Positions 18,604 to 26,859 of a stretch of DNA of 39,130 nucleotides are shown in pieces. The DNA lies in assembly GCA_022571885.1 (NCBI GenBank), contig JACZWZ010000006.1, positions 1 to 39,130 on the forward strand. The letters run 5' to 3'. Each line of letters opens with the position of its first letter. Positions within the stretch are counted from its first letter, which is position 1. Under the pieces are notes generated by a model that was not told where the DNA came from, searched no databases, and saw only the letters and a program-made list of their open reading frames with translations. Both the position numbers and the translations under genes were made by a program. The DNA comes from Acidobacteriota bacterium (GTDB taxonomy: Bacteria > Actinomycetota > Acidimicrobiia > Spongiisociales > UBA11373).

Positions 18604-19671
18604 TCACCCATTCCCGACCGCTCCCTCAAACCCGGCTGCAAAGCGCGCCGCAACCGTCGGCCAGGAGTACCTGCTTCCCGCCCGGTCGGCACCGGCCGAA
18701 CCCATCTCATGACGCAGTTGCGGATTCACGACCAACCGCCGCAAGGCCGCGACCAAGGCGTCGTCGTGGTCGACCACGAACCCGGTCGTTCCCGGCGCTA
18801 CCGTCTCCGGCGCTCCCCCCGAAGCGCCCGCCACAACCGGCAAGCCGGACGCAGCAGCCTCGAGGAACACCACACCAAAACCTTCGGCCTCGAGTCCAAA
18901 CCAGCGGGATCGGCACGGCATCGCGAAAATGTGCATCTGGCGGTACAGATCCGGTAGCTCCGAGAACACAACGCCGACCTCGAAGCGGGTCGGTACCCCG
19001 AGACGGTCGGCCAGCGACCGCAGCCGACGCTCGTCTCGACCCTTGCCGACCAGAAGCGCCTGCACGTCGAGGCCCTCGGCTCGCAGCTCGGCGCACGCCC
19101 TGAGTACCCGAGCCTGCCCCTTGCGCGGAACAAACCTGCTCACGCAGCCGACCACGACCGGTGGGCTTGTGGGCGTCTCTCCGGACGAGAAGGCCGGCGC
19201 AACCCCAGCCCCGATGACTTCGACCGAACGTTTCGTCAACCGCTCCACCTTGCGACGCGTGAACTCGGAAACGGCAAACAACACATCGGCTCTCTTCAGG
19301 GGATATCGAATCAACTGCCTGCTCACCGGGAAAGCCGCCGGAATGGTGATCTCGGCGCCATGACATACGACGCCGTAAGGGACTCCGGTCCGGCTTCGGA
19401 GGCGCGGGCCCAGGTGCGCCAATGGGTGCGGCGCACCGAACAGAATCACATCGGGCTCGAACTCGGCGATATTGGATTCGATCCACCGCCGCACCCGCGG
19501 CGTCGGCCACATGAACCGGCGTCGATCGCGGATGATCTCTGCGCCGTCATCACGGTGGCGCGGCGCCAGAACCCGAACCGGACCGTCGATGGCATCAACC
19601 AGTCCCGCCAGATACTGCTGGATCCCGCCGGGGCGAGGCGGATAGTCGTTGGTGATCAACAGCACCCGCAT
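18604..19671 (-). CDS. Glycosyltransferase, group 1 / GT4 (PimB'-like)
   Basis: MRVLLITNDYPPRPGGIQQYLAGL ... GCVSRFVPRKGQARVL ... EAEGFGVVFLEAAASGLPVVAGASGGAPETV. Start corrected to internal ATG 19671. Confidence 0.9.
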   Translation of the reverse strand: MRVLLITNDYPPRPGGIQQYLAGLVDAIDGPVRVLAPRHRDDGAEIIRDRRRFMWPTPRVRRWIESNIAEFEPDVILFGAPHPLAHLGPRLRSRTGVPYGVVCHGAEITIPAAFPVSRQLIRYPLKRADVLFAVSEFTRRKVERLTKRSVEVIGAGVAPAFSSGETPTSPPVVVGCVSRFVPRKGQARVLRACAELRAEGLDVQALLVGKGRDERRLRSLADRLGVPTRFEVGVVFSELPDLYRQMHIFAMPCRSRWFGLEAEGFGVVFLEAAASGLPVVAGASGGAPETVAPGTTGFVVDHDDALVAALRRLVVNPQLRHEMGSAGADRAGSRYSWPTVAARFAAGFEGAVGNG

Positions 19672-19678
19672 CAGGCCA

Positions 19679-19729
19679 GGAGGCTGCTGAGTGATGCCGT
19701 TACTGACATGCATTGCTCAGCGGGATCCC
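19679..19729. repeat. Short member of the GCTGAGCAA intergenic repeat family
   Basis: GGAGGCTGCTGAGTGATGCCGTTACTGACATGCATTGCTCAGCGGGATCCC; ends match both ends of the 28410-28574 element. Confidence 0.7.
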
Positions 19730-20946
19730 GAGAGGTTGTAGTTCAGGAGCACCGGAGCCCCGCCTTCGAAACGGATGTGTGTAACGCTGGTGTTGCCGGG
19801 GATCGACATCTTGCGCCAACCCGCCCACTCGATTCCCATCACGCGAGAGGCGAGTGCCCAAATTGCGCCACCGTGCGTGAAGAGGCCCAGCCGATGTGTG
19901 GGGTTCTGCTCGGCCAGCTTGCGAATCTGAGACTCCATACGCTTACCGGCTTCGGCAAAGGTCTCTCCGGTCTCACCTCGAGGAAGGTCGACCCCGTCTC
20001 TAAACACCCGGTGCCACTCGGTGGGAAATCTCTTGCCGATCTCCGTAGTCGTGAGCCCCTCCCACGCCCCGAAGTCGATCTCGATCAGTCCCTCGGCAAG
20101 ATCGACCGTGAGATCGAACGGCTCGGCGAACGCGGCCGCAGTCCTGCGAGTTCGCTCCAGAGGTGAAGAGAAGATCCTGGTGATGCCGTTGAATCGTGTC
20201 GCCAATTCAGCCCCTTGGCGCAGGCCGTGTTCGGTCAGTGGACCGTCGGTACGACCGTGCCACCTGCCCTCGACATTGGCCTGTGTCTCACCGTGCCGGA
20301 TGAGGGCGATCGGCATCCCTTGCTCGTCCTCATCGCCGGTCACAACCGAGGCATGTCTGGCGTCGTTGAGCACCTGCAGGTGAAACTCGTCCTCGCCGGC
20401 GACGACCTCGGTTACAGCCGCATTGAGAATGCGGGAGATCGGCCACGGACGCTTGTCCCGGAAGCCGAGGCGAGCCGAAAGGGCAACATGGATCACGCCG
20501 CCGTGAGCCATGACCAGCACCCGGCTGCCGGTGGGGGTCTCAGATACCAGGCGCTGGAGTGCGCCATCGATCCGACGCCCGAACTCGACCCATGACTCAC
20601 CACCACCCATGGCAACATCTCGATCGCCCGAACGCAATCGGTTGATCTCGTCGGGGAATTGCGCCTGCACCTCGGTCCGGGTCAGACCCTCCCAGTCGCC
20701 AATGTCCATCTCGCGCCACGACGAATCCGCCACCGGCTCCAGTCCGGCCAACTCCGAGGTCTCCATGGTGCGACGCAGGTCACTCGAGAGGACGACATCG
20801 AAATGTTTCGCCTCCAAACGAACCTTGAGCGATGCCGCTTGTTTCCGTCCAATCTCAGACAGCGCGGCGTCGCCCTGACCCTGCCAAATGGAGGAGGCGT
20901 TGGCAACGGTCTCGCCATGCCGGACAAAGGTGATTTCGATGCTCAA
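19717..20946 (-). CDS. Tandem two-domain histidine phosphatase (phosphoglycerate mutase family); TTG start proposed
   Basis: Two RHGE modules: VRHGETVANASSIWQGQGDAALSEIGRKQA and IRHGETQANVEGRWHGRTDGPLTEHGLRQG, each with a downstream H-G-G motif. Confidence 0.85.
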   Translation of the reverse strand: MSIEITFVRHGETVANASSIWQGQGDAALSEIGRKQAASLKVRLEAKHFDVVLSSDLRRTMETSELAGLEPVADSSWREMDIGDWEGLTRTEVQAQFPDEINRLRSGDRDVAMGGGESWVEFGRRIDGALQRLVSETPTGSRVLVMAHGGVIHVALSARLGFRDKRPWPISRILNAAVTEVVAGEDEFHLQVLNDARHASVVTGDEDEQGMPIALIRHGETQANVEGRWHGRTDGPLTEHGLRQGAELATRFNGITRIFSSPLERTRRTAAAFAEPFDLTVDLAEGLIEIDFGAWEGLTTTEIGKRFPTEWHRVFRDGVDLPRGETGETFAEAGKRMESQIRKLAEQNPTHRLGLFTHGGAIWALASRVMGIEWAGWRKMSIPGNTSVTHIRFEGGAPVLLNYNLSGSR

Positions 20947-20985
20947 CGGTCCTCTAGCGACGGGGCGCCGTAGGGTATACCCACC

Positions 20986-21204
20986 ATGGGAACCTTCATC
21001 CTGGCAGCAGCCCAAACGACCGACGACGGCATCTACCTGCCCGGAGGTGGTGGCTCGACGGTGGTCTGGGTGATCTTCATCGCCCTCATCGCCGGCCTCT
21101 ACTGGACCGTCTCCCGTACTCGCCGCCGGGCCGAGCAGGAGTTTTGGGAGAGGAAGAGGAGCGAGAAAGAGCGGGATACGGGAGATCGGCCACCTCGTTC
21201 CTGA
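20986..21204 (+). CDS. Small single-pass membrane protein
   Basis: 72 aa: MGTFILAAAQTTDDGIYLPGGGGSTVVWVIFIALIAGLYWTVSRTRRRAEQEFWERKRSEKERD; divergent to the phosphatase gene. Confidence 0.6.
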   Translation: MGTFILAAAQTTDDGIYLPGGGGSTVVWVIFIALIAGLYWTVSRTRRRAEQEFWERKRSEKERDTGDRPPRS

Positions 21205-21208
21205 GGTT

Positions 21209-21410
21209 CGTTTCCCATTCCAGACCGAGCCTGCGACAACAGCCCTTGACGAATGAAGCGGCGGCCCGTAGGAGCCCTGGTCGAGTTTCCCGCTTCCCGA
21301 ACAGAAGTGAGGACGGCACTCGGGATACGGGGAACCCGACGGGTGTCCGCCGCGGCTCGGAGAAGCCCGTCGAGCCTCCGAGAGCCAGACCCGGTCTGGA
21401 ACGGGAAACG
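21209..21410. repeat. Nested inverted repeat element
   Basis: Outer arms 21209-21226 CGTTTCCCATTCCAGACC / 21393-21410 GGTCTGGAACGGGAAACG (17/18). Inner arms 21285-21300 / 21320-21335 (13/16). Confidence 0.9.
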
Positions 21411-21418
21411 GTTCCCGC

Positions 21419-21448
21419 TTGACGCACGACCCCCTGCAGTCCCATACT
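21419..21448 (+). promoter_or_regulatory. Sigma70-like promoter upstream of leader ORF
   Basis: TTGACG (21419-21424) - N18 - CATACT (21443-21448). Confidence 0.6.
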
Positions 21449-21459
21449 CTCGGCTCCAC

Positions 21460-21498
21460 ATGACCATCTTCCGTCACACAACCATCATTATTTCTTAG
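21460..21498 (+). CDS. Thr/Ile-rich leader peptide MTIFRHTTIIIS, putative attenuator leader
   Basis: ATG ACC ATC TTC CGT CAC ACA ACC ATC ATT ATT TCT TAG: 4 Ile and 3 Thr in 12 codons, upstream of an Ile-pathway gene. Confidence 0.8.
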   Translation: MTIFRHTTIIIS

Positions 21499-21554
21499 GG
21501 GTCGGCGCAACGCGCCCGACCCCTCTCCCAAACCTCCGCCCCCGGCGGGGGTTT
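21497..21554 (+). promoter_or_regulatory. Two GC-rich hairpins of a putative transcription attenuator
   Basis: H1 AGGGGTCGG-CGC/AAC/GCGCCCGACCCCT (21497-21524, 12 bp with one bulge); H2 CCCCC/GGC/GGGGG (21539-21551) flanked by AAA...TTT, then a short T-rich stretch. Confidence 0.7.
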
Positions 21555-21573
21555 CCCATTTTCGAGGAGTCAT

Positions 21574-23151
21574 ATGTCTGGACGAGTGGAGATCTACGAC
21601 ACCACCCTGCGTGATGGCACGCAAAGCGAAGGGCTGTCGCCGACCGTTGGCGACAAACTGCGCGTCGCCTCCCTGCTCGACCGCCTCGGAGTGGATTTCA
21701 TCGAAGGTGGCTGGCCGGGGGCCAACCCCAAGGACGACGAGTTCTTTGAGCGAGCCAAGACAGAGCTCGAACTCAACACCGCCACGCTGGTTGCGTTCGG
21801 ATCGACCCGACGTCCCGAACGACGGCCGGAGCGAGACCAGGGACTCGCCCACTTGCTGAGCGCCGACACCGAGGTCGTGTGCATCGTCGGCAAATCATGG
21901 GATCAGCATGTGCTCCACGCTCTCAACACCTCGCTGGAAGAGGGCGTCGCCATGGTGACCGAATCGATCGAATACCTCCGCTCGGAAGGACGAACGGTGT
22001 TCTTCGACGCCGAGCATCTCTTCGACGGGTACAGAGAAAACCCCGAATTCGCATTGTCGGTTCTGGCCGCGGCCGCGGCCGCCGGTGCCGAGCGGGTGGT
22101 GCTGTGCGACACCAACGGCGGCACCCTCCCCCGCCAAGCGACCGCCGTGGTACGTGAACTGAAGGACAGGATCGATGTCCCACTAGGAGTTCACTTCCAC
22201 GACGACGGAGCGTGTGCCGTCGCCAACTCATTGGCCGCAGTCGAAGCCGGTGCGTTCCAGGTTCAGGGATGCATGAATGGGTACGGGGAGCGGACCGGCA
22301 ACGCCGACCTGTGTTCGGTCATACCCAACCTCGTCCTCAAGATGGGCCGCCGCGCCCTCACCGGCGGCGGTATCGACCATCTCCACGCGATCGCTCACCA
22401 GATCGCCGAAGTCATGGACTCTCCGATCGAACCTCGGCGCCCCTACGTCGGTACCTCCGCCTTCGCCCACAAGGCCGGACTCCACACGTCGGGACTGGCA
22501 AGGCTGCCGGGCGCATACGAGCACATCGACCCCGCACTGGTCGGCAACACCGCCAAACAGCTGTTCAGCGAACTGATGGGGCGGGCAACGCTGCTTCGAG
22601 CCGCCGCCACCAGGGGTTGGGACCTGGACCAGGAACTGGCCCAGACCATCGTCGACCAGGTCAAGGAGCTGGAGCACCTCGGCTACCAGTTCGAGGCCGC
22701 CGATGGATCCTTTGAGCTGCTGGTGAGACGAGCGATGGGTACCGACGGCGGCTACTTCGCCCTGAAGTCGTTGCTGGTGACAATCAACGCCGACGGTCGG
22801 CACAACGCCTCCGCCACCGCGACGTTGCGGTTGGAGATCGACGGCGAGGACATCGAACTCGCCCGGGCCGGTGATGGTCCGGTTCACGCCATGGATGAAG
22901 TTCTGAGAGCCGCGCTCAGTTCCCACTACCCGGAGGTCGAATCGCTCCGTCTCACCGACTACAAGGTGCGGGACCTCGACTCCTCGGACGGCACCGCCGC
23001 CCGGGTCCGAGTACTGATCGAGACCTCGGACGGTGAATCCACCTGGGGCACCGTCGGAGTCCATCAGAACATCATCGAGGCTTCGTGGGAGGCACTCAGT
23101 GATGGGATAAGAGTGGGGCTCTTGAGAGCAACCGCAAACGGGTCGAGCTGA
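21574..23151 (+). CDS. cimA: (R)-citramalate synthase / alpha-isopropylmalate synthase family
   Basis: VEIYDTTLRDGTQSEGLSPTVGDKLRVASLLDRLGVDFIEGGWPGANPKDDEFF and HFHDDGACAVANSLAAVEAGAFQVQGCMNGYGERTGNADL; 525 aa with C-terminal regulatory domain. Confidence 0.92.
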   Translation: MSGRVEIYDTTLRDGTQSEGLSPTVGDKLRVASLLDRLGVDFIEGGWPGANPKDDEFFERAKTELELNTATLVAFGSTRRPERRPERDQGLAHLLSADTEVVCIVGKSWDQHVLHALNTSLEEGVAMVTESIEYLRSEGRTVFFDAEHLFDGYRENPEFALSVLAAAAAAGAERVVLCDTNGGTLPRQATAVVRELKDRIDVPLGVHFHDDGACAVANSLAAVEAGAFQVQGCMNGYGERTGNADLCSVIPNLVLKMGRRALTGGGIDHLHAIAHQIAEVMDSPIEPRRPYVGTSAFAHKAGLHTSGLARLPGAYEHIDPALVGNTAKQLFSELMGRATLLRAAATRGWDLDQELAQTIVDQVKELEHLGYQFEAADGSFELLVRRAMGTDGGYFALKSLLVTINADGRHNASATATLRLEIDGEDIELARAGDGPVHAMDEVLRAALSSHYPEVESLRLTDYKVRDLDSSDGTAARVRVLIETSDGESTWGTVGVHQNIIEASWEALSDGIRVGLLRATANGSS

Positions 23152-23163
23152 GGCGGGAGTGCT

Positions 23164-23363
23164 CGTTTCCCGTTCCGGACCGGGCATCGTACCGATGTGA
23201 TCGACGCGTTGACCGGGACCGCACCATCGCTCCGTCGAGTTATCCGTTGTCCGAGTATTTGCCCGGCTCTTGCAGAAAACGGACAACTCGACCAGAACTC
23301 AAACGGGAGGCGGCTGGATACGTCGATCACTGCTGGCGCAGACTCGGGTTTGGGACGGAAAAC
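23164..23363. repeat. Nested inverted element between convergent genes
   Basis: Outer head-to-head units CGTTTCCCGTTCC...TGATCGACG (23164-23206) and reverse complement of GTTTTCCGTCCCA...GTGATCGACGTATCC (23316-23363). Inner IR TCGAGTTATCCGTTGTC (23235-23251) / GAAAACGGACAACTCGA (23275-23291), 15/17. Confidence 0.85.
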
Positions 23364-23391
23364 ATCCCCACAAGAGAGTCGCTCTAGTGCT

Positions 23392-25446
23392 CTAGATAAA
23401 CGCTGACGCGAAGATCAGACTCACGATCGTCATAACCTTGATCACGATGTTCATGGCAGGTCCCGACGTGTCCTTGAACGGATCGCCGATGGTGTCGCCG
23501 ACCACGGCAGCCTTGTGGGCATCGCTGCCCTTGCCCCCATGGGCGCCGGCTTCGATGAATTTCTTGGCATTGTCCCAGGCACCTCCGGCATTGGCCATGA
23601 AGATGGCGAGCAAGAAGCCGGTGACAAGAGCCCCGGCAAGGAAGCCGCCCAGGGCTTGGACGTCGATGAAGCCGATCGTGAGTGGGAGCGCAATGGCCAG
23701 AGCGCCCGGAATGACCATCTCCCGCAGAGCCGACGCCGTGCTGATGTCGACGCACCTGGTGTAGTCGGGCTTGGCCGACGGATCGCCCTCTCTCAGGCCC
23801 GGGATCTCGCGGAACTGGCGCCGTACTTCTTCGATCATCTCGTTGGCAGCCCGTCCGACGGCCTTGATCGTCAAGGCTGCAAACAAAAACGGGAACATGG
23901 CACCCAGGAACAGGCCGATCGTGGTCTCTACCTGGAGAATGTCGATAGCCTCGAGATTCACAGCCCGGCTGAAGGTGAAGAACAAAGCCAGAGCCGTGAT
24001 CGCAGCCGATGCTATGGCAAAACCCTTGGCGATCGCCGCGGTCGTGTTGCCGAGGGAGTCGAGGGCATCGGTGGCCTCTCGCACCTCGGCTGGAAGGTGC
24101 GCCATCTCGGCGATCCCGCCGGCGTTGTCGGCGATCGGCCCGTAAGCGTCGACAGATATGGTGATACCCAGCGTTGACAGCACGCCGATCGCGGCCACCG
24201 CGATCCCGTAGATTCCGCCGTCCGAAAACGCCAACTCGCCGGCCCAATGGGCACCACCAATTCCGGCCGCAACCACGATCACCGAGTAAGCGGCAGAGCG
24301 CATCCCGTCGGCGATTCCGGCCAGGGCCACCGTCGCCGCACCGGTCTCGGCTTGCTGGGCGATCTCCTTGACGGGTCGGAACTGGTCGCTGGTGAATACC
24401 TCAGAAATCCGCCCGATGATCAGACCGACACCGAGGCCGATGGTGACGGCGAAGAACAGACCGAAGGCGTTGTCGACTCCTTCGATGTCGCCGAATATCA
24501 GAATCGACAGCCCGAGAACGGCCAGAACCGTGAGGGCCGCCGACACATAGGTGCCCCGATTGAGTGCCGCGGCCAGCTTGTTGCCGGTCGGACGCACGAA
24601 GAACGAACCGATGATCGAGGCGAACATGCCGACCGCAGCAATCGCCAACGGGAAGACAATCGCCTCTGCTTGGAAGTCACGACCAATGAACACGATGGCG
24701 GCAAAGGCGATCGGAGCAATGAGCGAACCGACGTAGGACTCGAAGAGATCCGCGCCCATGCCGGCGACGTCCCCGACGTTGTCACCGACAAGGTCGGCGA
24801 TCACGGCCGGGTTGCGGGGATCGTCCTCCGGGATGCCTGCTTCGATCTTGCCCACCAAGTCCGCGCCGATATCGGCAGCCTTGGTGTAGATCCCTCCGCC
24901 AACGCGGGCGAACAACGCAATCGACGAGCCGCCGAGACCGACAGCGGTGAGCACACTGAACGCATCATCGACCTCGAGCCATTTCACAAAAACGAGAAAT
25001 GCCAGCCCGAGCCCGGCTAGACCGAGTCCGGCGACGGTGAATCCCATCACGGCACCGCCACGAAAGGCCAATGGGAGCGCCTGGCGAACCCCGCCGACCC
25101 GGGCCGCTTCGGCAGTGCGGGCGTTGGCTGCAGTGGCAATCCGCATTCCGATGAATCCGGCCAGGGCCGAAAGCGCGGCTCCGAACACATAGGCGATCGC
25201 GCCCCAAGGGCGGCCGTAGTCCAGCAGGACGAAGATCAGCGCCGCCATGAGCGCCACAAACACCGCGACCCACGAGTACTCGCGCCTGAGGAAGGCCATG
25301 GCACCTTCACGGATCGCAGCAGACAACTCCTTCATACGATCGTTGCCCTGAGGGGCCGCCATCACTTGCCTGGAAAACACCAGGGCGAGCAGCAGCCCGG
25401 CGATGCCTGCGCCGACGGCTATGTACAACCAAAGATCGGGGTCCAC
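23392..25446 (-). CDS. hppA: Membrane-bound ion-translocating pyrophosphatase, K+-dependent-type signature
   Basis: GGGIYTKAADIGADLVGKIEAGIPEDDPRNPAVIADLVGDNVGDVAGMGADLFESYVG; GNTTAAIAKGFAIASAA. Confidence 0.96.
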   Translation of the reverse strand: MDPDLWLYIAVGAGIAGLLLALVFSRQVMAAPQGNDRMKELSAAIREGAMAFLRREYSWVAVFVALMAALIFVLLDYGRPWGAIAYVFGAALSALAGFIGMRIATAANARTAEAARVGGVRQALPLAFRGGAVMGFTVAGLGLAGLGLAFLVFVKWLEVDDAFSVLTAVGLGGSSIALFARVGGGIYTKAADIGADLVGKIEAGIPEDDPRNPAVIADLVGDNVGDVAGMGADLFESYVGSLIAPIAFAAIVFIGRDFQAEAIVFPLAIAAVGMFASIIGSFFVRPTGNKLAAALNRGTYVSAALTVLAVLGLSILIFGDIEGVDNAFGLFFAVTIGLGVGLIIGRISEVFTSDQFRPVKEIAQQAETGAATVALAGIADGMRSAAYSVIVVAAGIGGAHWAGELAFSDGGIYGIAVAAIGVLSTLGITISVDAYGPIADNAGGIAEMAHLPAEVREATDALDSLGNTTAAIAKGFAIASAAITALALFFTFSRAVNLEAIDILQVETTIGLFLGAMFPFLFAALTIKAVGRAANEMIEEVRRQFREIPGLREGDPSAKPDYTRCVDISTASALREMVIPGALAIALPLTIGFIDVQALGGFLAGALVTGFLLAIFMANAGGAWDNAKKFIEAGAHGGKGSDAHKAAVVGDTIGDPFKDTSGPAMNIVIKVMTIVSLIFASAFI

Positions 25447-25481
25447 GAGTACACCTCAGGTCGAATCGAAGAACGGCCGGG

Positions 25482-25487
25482 AGTATA
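25482..25487 (-). promoter_or_regulatory. Candidate -10 box (TATACT) of hppA
   Basis: Minus strand TATACT; the corresponding -35 position falls within the GTTAGGC heptad arm. Confidence 0.45.
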
Positions 25488-25497
25488 GGAAGCCGGA

Positions 25498-25566
25498 GTT
25501 AGGCGTTAGGCGTTAGGCGTTAGGAAGAATCTGCTCTGCCTAATCCCTAATGCCTAGTACCTAATA
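25498..25566. repeat. Inverted element with heptad arms (GTTAGGC x4 / CCTAATN x4)
   Basis: GTTAGGCGTTAGGCGTTAGGCGTTAGG - 13 nt - GCCTAATCCCTAATGCCTAGTACCTAATA. Confidence 0.9.
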
Positions 25567-25573
25567 TTTGCCC

Positions 25574-26743
25574 TCAGATCAACCTCCCTGCGTGCTCATG
25601 CAGCGGATTCCCGTCGATGACCCGCTGCGGGCCGAGTCGTGACAGGTCGAGGACAGGATCGCGCTCCAGAATCAGCTCCGCCAGATAGCGACCCACGGCG
25701 TGGCATTGCTGAAACCCATGCCCTGAGAACCCGGTGCACACATAGAGCCCGCCGATCTCAGGCCACTCCCCGATGATGGCGTTGCCGTCGAGTGTGTTGA
25801 CCGCGTAGAGCCCGGCCCAAGACCCGGCAATGTCGAGTTGGTCGAAGGCGGGAAAGTGTTCGATGAGTTCCGGCCAGATCCGGTCGAAGAACTTGCTGCG
25901 CCGAACCGTGAAATCGAACCCGATGAGGTCATCGGGAAGCGACCAGGCGACGAGGAACTTCCCGTCCCCCTCGGGGAGCACGTACAACCCCGACGGCAGG
26001 AACACGCTCGGAAGATCACCCTCCCACTCCAGGTGGCTGTCGACGATGAACACATTCCGCATGAAGGGCAGCACCGGGAGGTCGACACCGATGCCGGCCA
26101 GCAGCGGTGGACTCCAGGCACCGGCGCAGTTGACGACGACGGGCGCCCTGAACTCCTCTCCGGAGACCAGACACACACCAACCATGCGGTCACCGTCACA
26201 AATCAACTCGGCAACCTCACCCTCCACGAAATCGGCGCCCATCTCGACGGCGCGCTGCCGATAGCCGCGGAGCACCGCGTTCGGATCGACCGAGCCATCG
26301 CCAGGTCCGAAGGTCCCGCCGATGTAATGAGGTCCGGCGAAAATGGGCCACCGGGCTGCGATCTCGGGTTCATCGATCCAACCGACATCGCAACCCAATG
26401 CCTGCTGCGCCTCCATCCCTGCCAGGGCGTCGGCCCGGTGCTCGAGATCGGCCAGGAACAGATTGCCCTGATGCCGGGCACCGGGCTCGGGCCGATACCC
26501 GCCGACCTCCATATCGTCGGCAAAGGTCGCCAGCACGTCGAATGCATACTGGGAGATCCGGATATTCTCTTCGAGGTTGAACTGGATACGGACGTTGCCG
26601 TCCGAGAGAACCGTCGAGGATCGGGCATAGGTCGAATCACGCTCGACGACCGCCACCGAAACCGCCGGATCCATCGACTTCAGGTAGTAGGCGACGGCGC
26701 TGCCCATCACCGCACCACCCACGATCAGCACGTCACGGTTCAT
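25574..26743 (-). CDS. FAD-dependent oxidoreductase (DAO family)
   Basis: DVLIVGGAVMGSAVAYYL dinucleotide fold; GLYVCTGFSGHGFQQCHAVGRYLAELI C-terminus. Confidence 0.9.
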   Translation of the reverse strand: MNRDVLIVGGAVMGSAVAYYLKSMDPAVSVAVVERDSTYARSSTVLSDGNVRIQFNLEENIRISQYAFDVLATFADDMEVGGYRPEPGARHQGNLFLADLEHRADALAGMEAQQALGCDVGWIDEPEIAARWPIFAGPHYIGGTFGPGDGSVDPNAVLRGYRQRAVEMGADFVEGEVAELICDGDRMVGVCLVSGEEFRAPVVVNCAGAWSPPLLAGIGVDLPVLPFMRNVFIVDSHLEWEGDLPSVFLPSGLYVLPEGDGKFLVAWSLPDDLIGFDFTVRRSKFFDRIWPELIEHFPAFDQLDIAGSWAGLYAVNTLDGNAIIGEWPEIGGLYVCTGFSGHGFQQCHAVGRYLAELILERDPVLDLSRLGPQRVIDGNPLHEHAGRLI

Positions 26744-26859
26744 GTGGCAGGGATTCTCGCGGCAAGTCCTGAGTTCGGGGCCAGGAGTCGGAAGTTCCAG
26801 GCTGAGCCTGGGTGAGCACGGGGGCCACGCGCCTAACCACCGTGTGTAAGGAGGCCCAG

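Noticed and set aside
19672-19713. MHVSNGITQQPPGL extension of the glycosyltransferase
   Set aside because: Derived from the GCTGAGCAA repeat; MRVLLITNDYPPRPGG at 19671 is a standard GT4 start.
20947-21852. ~300-aa N-terminal extension of the histidine phosphatase ORF (listed as 19717..21852)
   Set aside because: It runs antisense through the intergenic repeats, the leader/attenuator and the start of cimA; the real domain begins at SIEITFVRHGE.
25498-25566. Telomere-like GTTAGG repeats (linear replicon end or telomerase-like template)
   Set aside because: The same locus type with unrelated words occurs at many internal intergenic sites, so GTTAGGC is just one heptad word.
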